A stretch of 64,000 nucleotides of DNA from Streptomyces peucetius (GTDB lineage: Bacteria > Actinomycetota > Actinomycetes > Streptomycetales > Streptomycetaceae): the NCBI RefSeq assembly GCF_025854275.1, contig NZ_CP107567.1, positions 7,192,001 to 7,256,000 on the forward strand. The letters are read 5' to 3'. Each line of letters starts with the position of its first letter. Positions within the stretch are counted from its first letter, which is position 1. Below the pieces are notes generated by a model. The model made no database searches. It was not told where the DNA came from and worked only from the letters and a program-made list of their open reading frames with translations. Positions 15,572-24,728 of this stretch are shown piece by piece. The translations under genes were made by a program, and so were the position numbers.

Positions 15572-16666
15572 ATGACGTCCAACGGGGAGACGAGAAGAAC
15601 GGTGTCCGTGGGGTTGTGCGCGGCTGCCGTGGCGGCCGTGCTGGCCGGCCCGGCCCAGGCGGCGCCGGTCACGGAGCCTACGGCGAAGGCCCACACCCCG
15701 GGCTGGAGCCTGAAGGACACCGGGACGGACGTGCGGCTGCGCGGGCTGGCGCCGGTGAGCCGGACGACCGCGTGGGTCGCGGGCTCCAGGGGCACCGTGC
15801 TGCGCACGGACGACGGCGGCCGCAGCTGGCTCGACGTGTCGCCGCCCGGCGCCGAGGGGCTCGAGTTCCGTGACGTCGAGGCGTTCGACTCCCGGCGCGC
15901 CGTGGTCCTGGCCATCGGCGAGGGAGAGGCGTCGCGGCTGCTGCGCACCGAGGACGGCGGGGCGACCTGGACCGAGTCGTTCCGCAATACCGACCCCAGG
16001 GCGTTCTACGACTGCGTCACGTTCTTCGACAGGCGCCACGGTCTGGCCATGAGCGACCCGGTGGACGGCAAGTACCGCATCCTGTCCACCGCCGACGGCG
16101 GCCGGTCGTGGCGGGTGCTGCCCGACGCCGGTATGCCGCCCGCCCTCCCCGGTGAGGCGGGCTTCGCCGCGAGCGGGCAGTGCCTCGTCAGCTCCGGGCC
16201 CAAGGACGTCTGGCTGGCCACCGGCGGCGGTGCGACGGCGCGCGTCCTGCACTCCGCCGACCGGGGCCTGAACTGGTCCGTCGCCGAGTCCACGATCCCG
16301 GCCGGCGATCCGGCCCGGGGCGTCTTCGCGCTGGCGTTCCGCGACCGGACGAACGGCCTCGCCGTCGGCGGTGATTACCGCCCCGACCAGCCCTCGCCCC
16401 GGGCCGCGGCCGTCACACGGGACGGCGGCCGCAGCTGGCGGCAGGCGAAGAACCCGCCGGCCGCGTACCGCTCCGGCGTGGCCTGGCTGCCGCACAGCAG
16501 GTCCGCCGCGCTCGCCGTCGGCCCCACCGGGACGGATCTCACGACCGACGGCGGCCGCAGCTGGCGCACGGTCGACACCGGCTCGTTCGACACCGTCGAC
16601 TGCACGCCCGACTTCGGCTGCTGGGCGTCGGGCGAGAAGGGCCGGGTCGCGCGGCTGGAGTTCTGA
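15572..16666 (+). CDS. Secreted Asp-box (BNR/YCF48-like) beta-propeller protein
   Basis: The 364-residue protein has a signal peptide (VSVGLCAAAVAAVLAGPAQA-AP) and at least six Asp-box motifs spaced along the chain: RTDDGGRSW, RTEDGGATW, STADGGRSW, HSADRGLNW, TRDGGRSW and TTDGGRSW. These fold as blades of a propeller like that of YCF48/HCF136 or sialidases. No sialidase catalytic residues are evident, so an enzymatic role is unlikely; similar proteins are often annotated as oxidoreductases without evidence. ATG 15572 directly precedes the signal peptide; no strong ribosome site was seen. Confidence 0.8.
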   Translation: MTSNGETRRTVSVGLCAAAVAAVLAGPAQAAPVTEPTAKAHTPGWSLKDTGTDVRLRGLAPVSRTTAWVAGSRGTVLRTDDGGRSWLDVSPPGAEGLEFRDVEAFDSRRAVVLAIGEGEASRLLRTEDGGATWTESFRNTDPRAFYDCVTFFDRRHGLAMSDPVDGKYRILSTADGGRSWRVLPDAGMPPALPGEAGFAASGQCLVSSGPKDVWLATGGGATARVLHSADRGLNWSVAESTIPAGDPARGVFALAFRDRTNGLAVGGDYRPDQPSPRAAAVTRDGGRSWRQAKNPPAAYRSGVAWLPHSRSAALAVGPTGTDLTTDGGRSWRTVDTGSFDTVDCTPDFGCWASGEKGRVARLEF

Positions 16667-16681
16667 TCTCCCGACGGGCCC

Positions 16682-16981
16682 TCAGGAAGCCGGCTGCTGC
16701 CGGTAGGGAGCCAGCTCGGGGGCGGTCTTCGTCGCGATGAACTCCGTGATCCGGTACGTGCACACCGCGCCGGTGATGAAGGGGTCGGTCGCCGCGATCT
16801 TCTCGATCCGCGCGCGATCGTCCCCGACGGCCAGGATGATTCCGCCGTCGCGCGGCTTCTTGCGGCCCGACGCGATGAAGACGCCCTCTTCGTAGAGTGC
16901 GTCCAGCCACACCACATGGGCTTCCATGAGCGGTTCGACACGCTCGACCGGCGCGGTGTAGGTCAGTTCCATCACAAACAT
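16682..16981 (-). CDS. YciI-like (YCII domain) protein
   Basis: The 99-residue protein matches the YCII-related ferredoxin-like fold: MELTYTAPVERVEPLMEAH at the N-terminus, the conserved His in EAHVVWLDALYEEG, DGGIILAVGDD and DPFITGAVCTYRITEF. Function is unknown; members are small dimers sometimes linked to dehalogenation or muconolactone-type chemistry. ATG 16981 has no ribosome site, but TAGCCT lies just upstream of it on the minus strand, so a leaderless message is possible. It is 66 bp downstream of the GGDEF gene on the same strand. Confidence 0.8.
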   Translation of the reverse strand: MFVMELTYTAPVERVEPLMEAHVVWLDALYEEGVFIASGRKKPRDGGIILAVGDDRARIEKIAATDPFITGAVCTYRITEFIATKTAPELAPYRQQPAS

Positions 16982-17047
16982 GATCGCCAGGCTACCCGGC
17001 GGCCGGACCGACAGGATCCGGCCGACTGTCGCGCGGTGGATCCAGTC

Positions 17048-19039
17048 TCATGTGTTGGCCGCTGTTACAGAAGCGTCCTTGTCGGCACGTGATTCGATGG
17101 CGGGGGAAGAAGTCTCGCAACTGATGCTTTGCGGCTGCGCGCCGTGCATACGGATGCGGCCCTTTCCTGCGGCTTTGGCCTCGTACATCACCAGGTCGGC
17201 GTTGTGCAGGAGTTCGCCCGGTGTGATCCCTGGAGTGGCTACCGCGATACCGATGGAAGCCGCTACCACCGCATGGGTACCGCCGATGCGGTACGGCTTC
17301 ATAAGAGCGGACAAGATCCGCTCCGCTACTTCCCTGGTCCGGGAAGGGCATGCTCCCGCGTCTCCCTCCAGCAGCGCGGCGAATTCGTCGCCGCCCAGGC
17401 GGGCGACCGTGTCCGCCGCCCGTACAGATGCCTGGAGCCGACGGGCAGCCTGTACGAGCAGGTCATCACCTGCCGCGTGACCGGCCGAGTCGTTGACGGC
17501 CTTGAAGCCGTCCAGGTCCAGGAAGATCACCGCAGGCGGGGTGGCGTCGGCGGTCCGCTTCTGCAGCGCATGCTTGACCCTGTCGATGAATAACGCGCGG
17601 TTGGGCAGGCCTGTCAACGCGTCGTGGAATGCCAGGTGCTGGAGTTGTGCCTGCAATGTCACTCGCTCAGTGACATCGCGACTGTTGAAGATCAGCCCGT
17701 CTGTGTGGTGGCTGACTGTCGACTCGACGTGGCGCCACTGCCCATCCATTGCTCGAATCCGAAACGCAAGGCAGCGGCCCGGGCCGCACGTACCTGACTC
17801 GGCTTCCTGCCGCAGCGTCTCGACAGCTTGCATCAGTGGCGCCACGTCGTCGGGGTGGGTGTACAGGGGCAGGCGAGCGCCTACGAGCTCCTCAGGGCGG
17901 TATCCGAAGACCTCATGGACGGCCGGGCTGATGTAGAGCACGCGACCATCCAGACCGACGATGGTGATCACGTCGCTCGAGCCATCGACCAGTTTGCGGT
18001 AATGGGCCTCACGGGCTGCCGCCTCTCGAGTGAGCTGCAGGTGGTCGGCGTGAGCAACGCCTTGCCGGGCGCTGAGCCCGAGAAGCACAGAACCTGTCAG
18101 GGCGAGCATCACAACATCGGGGTGGCCACCAGCCAGTACGTGCGCAGCCATGGCGAGAACGCAGACGACCACGGGTACGAAGGCCACGACCACCCCGGCG
18201 ACAGGCATCTCCCGCCGGTCGGCTCCCATAATGCTGGCACCGCCGGGCAGCCACGGCACGAGGGCCACGAGGAATGATCCGGCCATCGAACAGACCGCCG
18301 CGAGAGGAATCCCGGACCACACGCCCGGAGCGGGCAACAGGATGCGCAGAACGTCGCTCATGGCCAAAACGGAGAGGGCCACGGCCGCCACAGTGACCGC
18401 GGTGCGCTCTCCGGATCTCCGGCTGAAACGCAAGGCGACCAGTAGCCCCAGGATGAGGACGTCCGTCGTCACGCGGGCGAGAGCCAGCAGCGAATACGAT
18501 ACGTCACCGCCTTTGTCGACGCGATGCAACAGAAGCACCCAGCTCAGCGTGAGCAGCGATGCTGCGGTCATCGAGCCGTCCAGGAGCCGCCGTAGCCAGA
18601 TCAGGGTCGTGCAGCCGTCCGCGGCTGCCACGACCAGTCCGGCGACACCCAACCCCAGACAAATGACGATCCCGGCGGTTGCGAGCAGTTCGACCATGGA
18701 CTGGAGAACGCCGGCAAAGTGTGCCTGCGCTGTGCGGGGTTGCCCGGCCAAAAGGTGGTGAAGACCGCCTGCTGCCGCCGAAACCGCGAGCAGCACCAGG
18801 CGCAGGCGCACCCTTCCCATGACCGTTCGGGCGCGTGCATAGATGGAGAGTGCGGCTACCGCGTGCGCAGATGCCACCCCTATGCCTGCCCCCAGCAGCG
18901 CTGCCACGGTGAGGCACCCCCCCACGGCCACGGCAGCCACGAAGCCCACGCCCAGGGCCTCGCACGCTCCTGCCCCGTGCAGCCGGCCGATACGGGCGGC
19001 GTGGGTCGAACCGCCTCGACCGGCCGATCCTGGCACCAT
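17048..19039 (-). CDS. Membrane-bound PAS-GGDEF diguanylate cyclase
   Basis: The 663-residue protein has about ten N-terminal transmembrane segments (residues 25-330), a PAS domain (residues about 350-465: YRKLVDGSSDVITIVGLDGR, HEVFGYRPEELVGA) and a C-terminal GGDEF domain (DALTGLPNRALFIDRV, FLDLDGFKAVND, RLGGDEFAALL). The active-site GGDEF is intact, and the inhibitory site RAAD lies five residues before it, so c-di-GMP synthesis with product inhibition is expected. No EAL or HD-GYP domain follows. In Streptomyces c-di-GMP holds BldD active and delays development. ATG 19039 has GGGAGG upstream. Confidence 0.9.
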   Translation of the reverse strand: MVPGSAGRGGSTHAARIGRLHGAGACEALGVGFVAAVAVGGCLTVAALLGAGIGVASAHAVAALSIYARARTVMGRVRLRLVLLAVSAAAGGLHHLLAGQPRTAQAHFAGVLQSMVELLATAGIVICLGLGVAGLVVAAADGCTTLIWLRRLLDGSMTAASLLTLSWVLLLHRVDKGGDVSYSLLALARVTTDVLILGLLVALRFSRRSGERTAVTVAAVALSVLAMSDVLRILLPAPGVWSGIPLAAVCSMAGSFLVALVPWLPGGASIMGADRREMPVAGVVVAFVPVVVCVLAMAAHVLAGGHPDVVMLALTGSVLLGLSARQGVAHADHLQLTREAAAREAHYRKLVDGSSDVITIVGLDGRVLYISPAVHEVFGYRPEELVGARLPLYTHPDDVAPLMQAVETLRQEAESGTCGPGRCLAFRIRAMDGQWRHVESTVSHHTDGLIFNSRDVTERVTLQAQLQHLAFHDALTGLPNRALFIDRVKHALQKRTADATPPAVIFLDLDGFKAVNDSAGHAAGDDLLVQAARRLQASVRAADTVARLGGDEFAALLEGDAGACPSRTREVAERILSALMKPYRIGGTHAVVAASIGIAVATPGITPGELLHNADLVMYEAKAAGKGRIRMHGAQPQSISCETSSPAIESRADKDASVTAANT

Positions 19040-19336
19040 GCGAACCTCCCGGAGTCACCCGGCTCAGGAGGGCAGCAGACACAAGCCCCTTGGAAATCGC
19101 GAGTGCGATAAAAGGGTAGGACGATCCACCGACCAACGCACGTGCCGCCTGGGGGCTTCACCTGAAATAACGACAGCATCCCTGTGCCGCTGACGCGGTG
19201 GGATCGAACTGGTAGGGAAGACAATGCCGCTCCTCGTCAACCAGTGCCGTGGCGAATCGTTCCTCGTGGCATCACCGCCACACAATGAACGTTCTCCCGG
19301 GGGTAGTAGGGGCACGCCCCTTATGGTGGGCGCATC

Positions 19337-20032
19337 ATGAAGATCGTCGAAGCGCCCGCCGGCTGGCCCGTGAACGAGGAACAGGCCCTGGCCGTCCAGG
19401 ACGAACTGCGTGGCCGCGTCGTCCTGGACGAGCCGGGCCCGCCGGTCGGCACCGGGCTGGTGGCCGGCGTCGACGTGGCGTACGACGACGAGCGCGACGT
19501 CGTCGCCGCGGCGGCGGTCGTGCTGGACGCGGCGACGCTGACCGTGGTCGAAGAGGCCACGGCGATCGGCCGGATCACCTTCCCCTACGTGCCCGGGCTG
19601 CTCGCGTTCCGCGAGATCCCGACGGTGCTGGCCGCGCTCGGGACCCTCACCTCGGACCCCGGCCTCGTCGTCTGCGACGGATACGGCCGGGCGCACCCCC
19701 GGCGCTTCGGGCTGGCCAGCCATCTGGGAGTGCTGACCGGGCTGCCGGCCATCGGCGTCGCCAAGAACCCGTTCGTCTTCACCTACGGACAACTCGGTGC
19801 CGAGCGGGGCGACTTCGCTGCCCTGGTCGCCGACGACGGGGAAGAGGTCGGCCGCGCGCTGCGTACGCAGCAGGGCGTGAAGCCCGTGTTCGTCTCCGCC
19901 GGGCACAGGGTCACGCTCGACGCGGCCTGCGCCCACACACTGCGGCTGGCACCTGGGTTCCGCGTCCCGGAGACGACACGGCGTGCCGACGCCCTGTGCC
20001 GGCGGGCGCTCGCGGAGGCGACGGGCGGGTGA
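19337..20032 (+). CDS. nfi: Endonuclease V (deoxyinosine repair)
   Basis: The 231-residue protein has the family's ordered motifs: GVDVAYDDE (metal-binding Asp), YVPGLLAFREIPTVLAAL, VVCDGYGRAHPRRFGLASHL (second catalytic Asp and His) and GVAKNPF. Endonuclease V cuts the second phosphodiester bond 3' of deoxyinosine in deaminated DNA. ATG 19337 fits the family start. A strong hairpin overlaps the stop codon. The gene appears monocistronic. Confidence 0.93.
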   Translation: MKIVEAPAGWPVNEEQALAVQDELRGRVVLDEPGPPVGTGLVAGVDVAYDDERDVVAAAAVVLDAATLTVVEEATAIGRITFPYVPGLLAFREIPTVLAALGTLTSDPGLVVCDGYGRAHPRRFGLASHLGVLTGLPAIGVAKNPFVFTYGQLGAERGDFAALVADDGEEVGRALRTQQGVKPVFVSAGHRVTLDAACAHTLRLAPGFRVPETTRRADALCRRALAEATGG

Positions 20033-20073
20033 CGGGCCCGGGTCCGGCGTACGTACCGAGCGGGGCCCGTCAC
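20029..20073. terminator. Bidirectional terminator between nfi and the phospholipase gene
   Basis: GTGACGGGCCC (20029-20039) and GGGCCCGTCAC (20063-20073) are perfect 11-bp arms. The left arm covers the nfi stop codon. The convergent phospholipase gene ends at 20100. Confidence 0.65.
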
Positions 20074-20099
20074 GGGGGTCGCGGGGCGCCCGCTCGCGG

Positions 20100-20585
20100 T
20101 CAGGCGGCCTTGCCGCTGTCGACCGCCGCCGAGTATCCGAAGGCCTTCACGGCCTGGTAGTACGTCCACGCAGTCGAGTTGCAGGCAGTGCGTGTGCCGC
20201 CGGAGTACCTGTTGCACACGCGCTTCAGGTCCTCGTAGAACGCCGAGTCCAGTCTGGACTTGTGGGCGTCGAAGCGGCCGACGGCCTTGTAGTTCCGGTA
20301 ACCGAAGTCGTGGCGTGCGCATGACATCTTGAAAGGGAAGCCGAACGGGTTGTCCGGCGACGAAGAGCAGTAGTCCGTGGACCAGTTGAAGCCGTAGGCG
20401 CTCCACGCGCCCTGGTTGGCCCGGGCGGCGGCCCAGGCGTTGTAGCTGGAGGCGCTGGTCTGGGTCCAGGAGCTGAGCACCTGGAGCTTGTCGGCGGGGG
20501 CGGCGGCTGCCGAGCCGGCGGGGATCAGTGCGGCGGGCAATGCCAGTACGGCGGACACGAGCGGCAGGGCGAAACGGCGACGCAT
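20100..20585 (-). CDS. Secreted phospholipase A2
   Basis: The 161-residue precursor has a signal peptide (MRRRFALPLVSAVLALPAAL..., cleavage near AAA-APADK). The mature protein of about 125 residues matches the prokaryotic PLA2 of Streptomyces violaceoruber: CARHDFGYRNY carries the catalytic His-Asp pair, and STDYCSSSPDNPFGFPF carries the calcium-binding region. Cys pairs are conserved (CSSS...CARHD, CNRYSG...CNSTAW). It hydrolyses the sn-2 ester of phospholipids outside the cell. ATG 20585 has GGAGG six bases upstream. Confidence 0.93.
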   Translation of the reverse strand: MRRRFALPLVSAVLALPAALIPAGSAAAAPADKLQVLSSWTQTSASSYNAWAAARANQGAWSAYGFNWSTDYCSSSPDNPFGFPFKMSCARHDFGYRNYKAVGRFDAHKSRLDSAFYEDLKRVCNRYSGGTRTACNSTAWTYYQAVKAFGYSAAVDSGKAA

Positions 20586-20893
20586 GCAGAACCTCCATGT
20601 GCGGAACGGGGGTTGGTGCGCCACGTGGCCTGTCCACGGGCAGGTCCAGAGTCCCGCTATACGCGCGTCCTGCACAGCCTTTGCGTCACATGCAACGGAT
20701 GAAATCCTGGTGTCGTCCAGCCGAGAACCCACCGCTCGGTGGACAAGAGCGAGCACACCGGCACAGGACGGATGGATGCCCGCACCGGCAAGCGGCGTCC
20801 ACGCCGGCGTGCCCCGGCGCAAGAGCGGTCCACAGTCGGGGGCCCTGCGCGGCCCCACGCGGCGCGTACCGCCGGGGCCGGAGGAGGCGGCCG
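20586..20893. other. Intergenic DNA upstream of the phospholipase gene
   Basis: About 308 bp with no recognised gene. A perfect palindrome GCCACGTGGC lies at 20620-20629, about 35 bp upstream of the phospholipase start, and TATAGC near 20660 is a possible -10 on the minus strand. Confidence 0.35.
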
Positions 20894-22093
20894 CTACCCG
20901 GAGTGCGCCACCCGGAAGCGCAGGCCCGCCCGCTGAAGCCGCGTCAGCAGCGCGTCGCCCATCGCCACCGCCGGCGTCACCTGGCCCGACGTCCTCGGCA
21001 GCGCGTCGGCCGCGAGGCACATCGCCGACTCCGCGAGGATCTTCGCCGTCTCGTCGTAGCCCGGGTCCCCGCCCGTGACCTCGGTGAAGACACGGCGGCC
21101 GCCGCCCTCGCCGACGAAGCGGACGGAGAACCAGCTCTCCGCGCGGCGCTTCGCACTGGGGCCGTCACCCGGGGCGTAACGGCTCATCAGCCACCGCCGG
21201 GCGGCCGGGAGCTGGGCGACGGCGAAGCCCGCGCCGACGGCGGCCGGACCGGCGAGGGCCATCGGCAGAGTCTTGACCGCCGCGTAGTGGCGGTAGCGGA
21301 AGTCGGGGCCGTAGCGTTCGAGCGCGCGGGCCGAACGGGCCACGATCTGCGGGTCGATGGTGGGCAGCGGAAGCGCCCAGGCCCCGATCTCGGGGCTGAA
21401 GCGGGGACCGCCGAGGGGGGACCGGGCGCGACGGCCGACGAGGCGCGGCTCGTGCAGGCGGCGTTCCCGTGCCGCGCGCAGCGACTCGCGCCCGCGGCCC
21501 ATCGCGTTGAGCGCGGAGGCCAGCGTCCCCCCGGAGAACATGGCGTTGGAGCGGACGAAGCCGTCGACGGTGAGTGGCACCCCCTCGGGCAGCTGCCGGA
21601 CGGTGAAGTACACGCCCAGGTCGTGCGGCACCGAGTCGAACCCGCACGCGTGCACGAGCCGTGCGCCCGTCTCCCGGGCCCGCGCGTCGTGCCGCACGTA
21701 CATCAGGTCGACGAACTCGGGCTCACCGGTCAGGTCGGCGTAGTCCGTACCGGCCTCGGCGCACGCGGCGACCAGGCCCTCGCCGTACCAGACGTACGGG
21801 CCGACCGTCGTGGCCACGACACGCGTGGATCCGGCGAGCTCCCGCAGTGAGGCGGCGTCCGCCGCGTCGGCCTCGATCAGGGGCAGGGCGGCGCACTCGG
21901 GGTCGATGACCGCCAGCCGCTCCCGCAGCTCCTCGAGCTTGTCGCGGCTGCGCCCGGCGAGGGCCCAGCGGCAGCCCTCGGGCGCGTGCCGCGCGAGGTA
22001 CTCGGCGGTGAGCGCGCCGACGAATCCGGTCGCCCCGAAGAGCACGATGTCGTACGGGCGCTGCGCGCGATCCGTCCCGTTGTGGCTGTTCAC
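20894..22093 (-). CDS. Saccharopine dehydrogenase-like, putative trans-acting enoyl reductase
   Basis: The 399-residue protein has a Rossmann motif near the N-terminus (YDIVLFGATGFVGALTAEYL), then AGRSRDKLEELRERL, TTVGPYVWYGEGLVAACAEA, YADLTGEPEF and ARLVHACGFDSVPHDLG. This order is that of the mycobacterial trans-acting enoyl reductase family, which acts in phthiocerol-type lipid synthesis. In streptomycetes the role is unknown. GTG 22093 follows GGAGGAGCCA closely; an in-frame ATG at 22231 would run through tandem repeats and is less likely. The gene is divergent from the CoA-transferase operon. Confidence 0.8.
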   Translation of the reverse strand: MNSHNGTDRAQRPYDIVLFGATGFVGALTAEYLARHAPEGCRWALAGRSRDKLEELRERLAVIDPECAALPLIEADAADAASLRELAGSTRVVATTVGPYVWYGEGLVAACAEAGTDYADLTGEPEFVDLMYVRHDARARETGARLVHACGFDSVPHDLGVYFTVRQLPEGVPLTVDGFVRSNAMFSGGTLASALNAMGRGRESLRAARERRLHEPRLVGRRARSPLGGPRFSPEIGAWALPLPTIDPQIVARSARALERYGPDFRYRHYAAVKTLPMALAGPAAVGAGFAVAQLPAARRWLMSRYAPGDGPSAKRRAESWFSVRFVGEGGGRRVFTEVTGGDPGYDETAKILAESAMCLAADALPRTSGQVTPAVAMGDALLTRLQRAGLRFRVAHSG

Positions 22094-22209
22094 TGGCTCC
22101 TCCGCCGTCAGGCCGTCCGGCGGATCAGGGCCGGCGGCCCCTGCCCCACGCCGATGTCGGTGGCTGAGGCTAGCGCGCGACGCGGCCGTGCAGAAGATCC
22201 GTTTCCCTT

Positions 22210-22297
22210 CGGTGATCCGCAGGCGTCCCATCGGTGATCCGCAGGGCTGCCCGCGGTGATCGGCTGGGCTCCCCGCGGTGATCCGGAGGTGCCGTAC
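22210..22297. repeat. Four tandem 22-bp repeats
   Basis: Units at 22210-22231, 22232-22253, 22254-22275 and 22276-22297 each begin CGGTGATC and share a CnGnnGG core. The first two are the most alike. The array lies between two divergent genes and upstream of the promoter of the beta-oxidation operon. The 22-bp period is about two turns of DNA. Confidence 0.8.
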
Positions 22298-22361
22298 CAG
22301 GGGGCCGTACAGGCGATCACGGCGTGTCGCTCAGCTCTAAGCGCTTGCTCGGCCGAAACCC

Positions 22362-22417
22362 TTGTGCGGCTCGGAACGCGTTCTTATCATCACTGGTGTT
22401 ACATCAGTTGTGTCACA
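22362..22417 (+). promoter_or_regulatory. Promoter and operator of the beta-oxidation operon
   Basis: TTGTGC (22362-22367), 17 bp, TATCAT (22385-22390) form a good -35/-10 pair. Immediately downstream TGTTACA (22397-22403) and TGTCACA (22411-22417) make an imperfect inverted repeat covering the expected transcription start. A repressor bound there would block initiation. Confidence 0.55.
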
Positions 22418-22434
22418 TAGCTGCTGGGGGCTGG

Positions 22435-23568
22435 ATGACGGCGTCAGGGAACGGCCCGCTGGCCGGGGTGCGCGTGGTGGAGCTGGCCGGCATCGGGCCC
22501 GGCCCGTTCGCCGCGATGCTCCTCGGCGACCTCGGGGCCGATGTCGTACGGATCGACCGTCCCGGCGGCGCCGGGCTCGCCATCGACCCGGCGTACGACC
22601 TCACCAACCGCAACAAACGCTCGGTGCTGATCGACCTCAAGTCCGAGGACGGCCCCGGCCACGTCCTCGACCTGGCCGAACGCGCGGACGTGCTCATCGA
22701 GGGATACCGCCCCGGCGTCGCCGAGCGGCTCGGTGTGGGCCCCGACGCCTGCCTCGCCCGCAACCCGCGCCTGGTCTACGGGCGGATGACCGGCTGGGGC
22801 CAGCAGGGGCCGCTGGCCCAGCGGGCCGGTCACGACATCGCGTACATCGCACTGACCGGCACCCTCTCCATGATCGGCAAGGCCGAGGAGCCGCCCGTCG
22901 TCCCCGCCAACCTCGTCGGCGACTACGCGGGCGGATCGCTCTACCTGGTCATCGGCGTGCTCGCGGCGCTCCAGCACGCCCGCGCGGAGGGCGGCGCCGG
23001 CCAGGTCGTCGACGCCGCCATCGTCGACGGCGCCGCGCATCTCGCCACCATGATCCACGGCATGATGGCCGCCGGCGGCTGGCAGGACCGCCGCGGCGCC
23101 AACCTCCTCGACGGCGGCTGCCCCTTCTACGGCACCTACGAGACGTCCGACGGGCACTCCATGGCGGTCGGTGCGCTGGAGCAGCAGTTCTACGACGAGT
23201 TCGTCGACCGGCTCGGCATCAGGGACGACATCCCGGCCCGCAAGGACTTCGCTCGCTGGGGCGAGCTGCGCCAGGCGGTCGCCGACCGGTTCAGGTCCCG
23301 CACCCGCGCCGAGTGGACCGCCGTCTTCGAGGACTCCGACGCCTGCGTGGCGCCCGTGCTGTCCCTGCGGGAGGCCCCCGCACATCCGCACCTCGCCGCC
23401 CGCGGCACCTTCACCGACCACGGCGGCATCACCCAGCCCGCGCCGGCGCCCCGCTTCTCCGCGACCCCCGGGGCCGTGACCCGCGGGCCCGCCATGCCCG
23501 GCGCGGACACCGGGGAGGTCGCCCGCGACTGGGACGTGCACCTGACTGTTCCCGAGGAGGACCGTTGA
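22435..23568 (+). CDS. CaiB/BaiF CoA transferase, alpha-methylacyl-CoA racemase-like
   Basis: The 377-residue class III CoA-transferase-fold protein contains LAGVRVVELAGIGPGPFAAM, LGDLGADVVRIDRPGG, NRNKRSVLIDLKS, ARNPRLVYGRMTGWGQQGP and GHDIAYIALTG. The His/Asp region and the lack of the usual transferase aspartate context favour alpha-methylacyl-CoA racemase, which interconverts 2R and 2S methyl-branched acyl-CoAs before beta-oxidation. That fits its place at the head of an operon with an acyl-CoA dehydrogenase, a thiolase and FadB. ATG 22435 follows CTGGGGGCTGG. Its stop overlaps the next start as TTGA. Confidence 0.85.
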   Translation: MTASGNGPLAGVRVVELAGIGPGPFAAMLLGDLGADVVRIDRPGGAGLAIDPAYDLTNRNKRSVLIDLKSEDGPGHVLDLAERADVLIEGYRPGVAERLGVGPDACLARNPRLVYGRMTGWGQQGPLAQRAGHDIAYIALTGTLSMIGKAEEPPVVPANLVGDYAGGSLYLVIGVLAALQHARAEGGAGQVVDAAIVDGAAHLATMIHGMMAAGGWQDRRGANLLDGGCPFYGTYETSDGHSMAVGALEQQFYDEFVDRLGIRDDIPARKDFARWGELRQAVADRFRSRTRAEWTAVFEDSDACVAPVLSLREAPAHPHLAARGTFTDHGGITQPAPAPRFSATPGAVTRGPAMPGADTGEVARDWDVHLTVPEEDR

Positions 23569-24725
23569 AGCGCCGGATCTTCACCGCCGAGCACGAGGCG
23601 TTCCGCGAAACCGTCCGCACCTTCCTCACCAAGGAGGTGCAGCCGCACTACGAGCAGTGGGAGAAGGACGGCATCGTCAGCCGCGAGGCGTGGCTGGCGG
23701 CGGGCCGCCAGGGCCTCCTCGGCCTCGCCGTGCCCGAGGAGTACGGCGGCGGAGGCAACGACGACTTCCGCTACGCGGCCGTGCTGCACGAGGAGTTCAC
23801 CCGGGCCGGTGCGCCGGGCCTCGCCATCGGCCTGCACAACGACATCATCGGCCCCTACCTCACCTCGCTCGCCACCGACGAGCAGAAGCGGCGCTGGCTG
23901 CCGGGCTTCTGCAGCGGCGAGACCATCACCGCGATCGCGATGACCGAGCCGGGCGCGGGCTCCGACCTCCAGGGCATCCGCACAACCGCCGAGGACCGCG
24001 GTGACCACTGGCTGCTGAACGGCTCCAAGACCTTCATCTCCAACGGCATCCTCGCCGACCTGGTCGTCGTCGTCGCGAGGACGACCCCGCAGGGAGGCGC
24101 GCACGGACTGTCGCTGCTGGTCGTCGAGCGCGGCACGGAGGGCTTCGAACGCGGCCGCAACCTCGACAAGATCGGCCAGAAGTCCCAGGACACCGCCGAG
24201 CTGTTCTTCAACGACGTCCGCGTCCCCAAGGACAACCTCCTCGGCGAGCGGGGCGGCGCGTTCATCCATCTGATGACCAACCTCGCCCAGGAGCGGATGG
24301 CGATAGCCGTCGCCGGGATCGCCGCCGCCGAGCACCTGCTGGAGATCACCACCGAGTACGTCAAGGAGCGCGAGGCGTTCGGCCGGCCGCTCGCCAAGCT
24401 CCAGCACATCCGCTTCGAGATCGCGGAGCTGGCCACCGAGTGCGCCGTCACCCGCGCCTTCCTCGACCGCTGCATCGAGGACCACGCGAAGGGCGAACTG
24501 GACGCCGTCCACGCCTCGATGGCCAAGTGGTGGGCCACCGAACTCCAGAAACGCGCCGCCGACCGCTGTCTCCAGCTCCACGGCGGGTACGGCTACATGA
24601 ACGAGTACCGCGTCGCCCGGGCCTTCACCGACGGACGCATCCAGACCATCTACGGCGGTACGACCGAGATCATGAAGGAGATCATCGGCCGTTCCCTCCT
24701 TGGCCAAACCTCCCGAAAGGCTTAA
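23565..24725 (+). CDS. Acyl-CoA dehydrogenase
   Basis: The 386-residue FAD enzyme catalyses alpha-beta oxidation of acyl-CoA. Visible are AIAMTEPGAGSDLQGIRTTA (FAD/substrate loop), WLLNGSKTFISNGILAD, the helix QERMAIAVAGIAAAEHLLE, REAFGRPLAKLQHIRFEIAE, QLHGGYGYMNEYRVAR and the C-terminal IYGGTTEIMKEIIGRSLL. The catalytic Glu is probably in GGTTEIMKE. It starts at TTG 23565 within the previous stop (TTGA), after GAGGAGG, so it is translationally coupled. Confidence 0.9.
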   Translation: MKRRIFTAEHEAFRETVRTFLTKEVQPHYEQWEKDGIVSREAWLAAGRQGLLGLAVPEEYGGGGNDDFRYAAVLHEEFTRAGAPGLAIGLHNDIIGPYLTSLATDEQKRRWLPGFCSGETITAIAMTEPGAGSDLQGIRTTAEDRGDHWLLNGSKTFISNGILADLVVVVARTTPQGGAHGLSLLVVERGTEGFERGRNLDKIGQKSQDTAELFFNDVRVPKDNLLGERGGAFIHLMTNLAQERMAIAVAGIAAAEHLLEITTEYVKEREAFGRPLAKLQHIRFEIAELATECAVTRAFLDRCIEDHAKGELDAVHASMAKWWATELQKRAADRCLQLHGGYGYMNEYRVARAFTDGRIQTIYGGTTEIMKEIIGRSLLGQTSRKA

Positions 24726-24728
24726 CTG

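Noticed and set aside
22210..22297. Possible CRISPR array
   Set aside because: Units are directly tandem with no unique spacers and there are no cas genes nearby.
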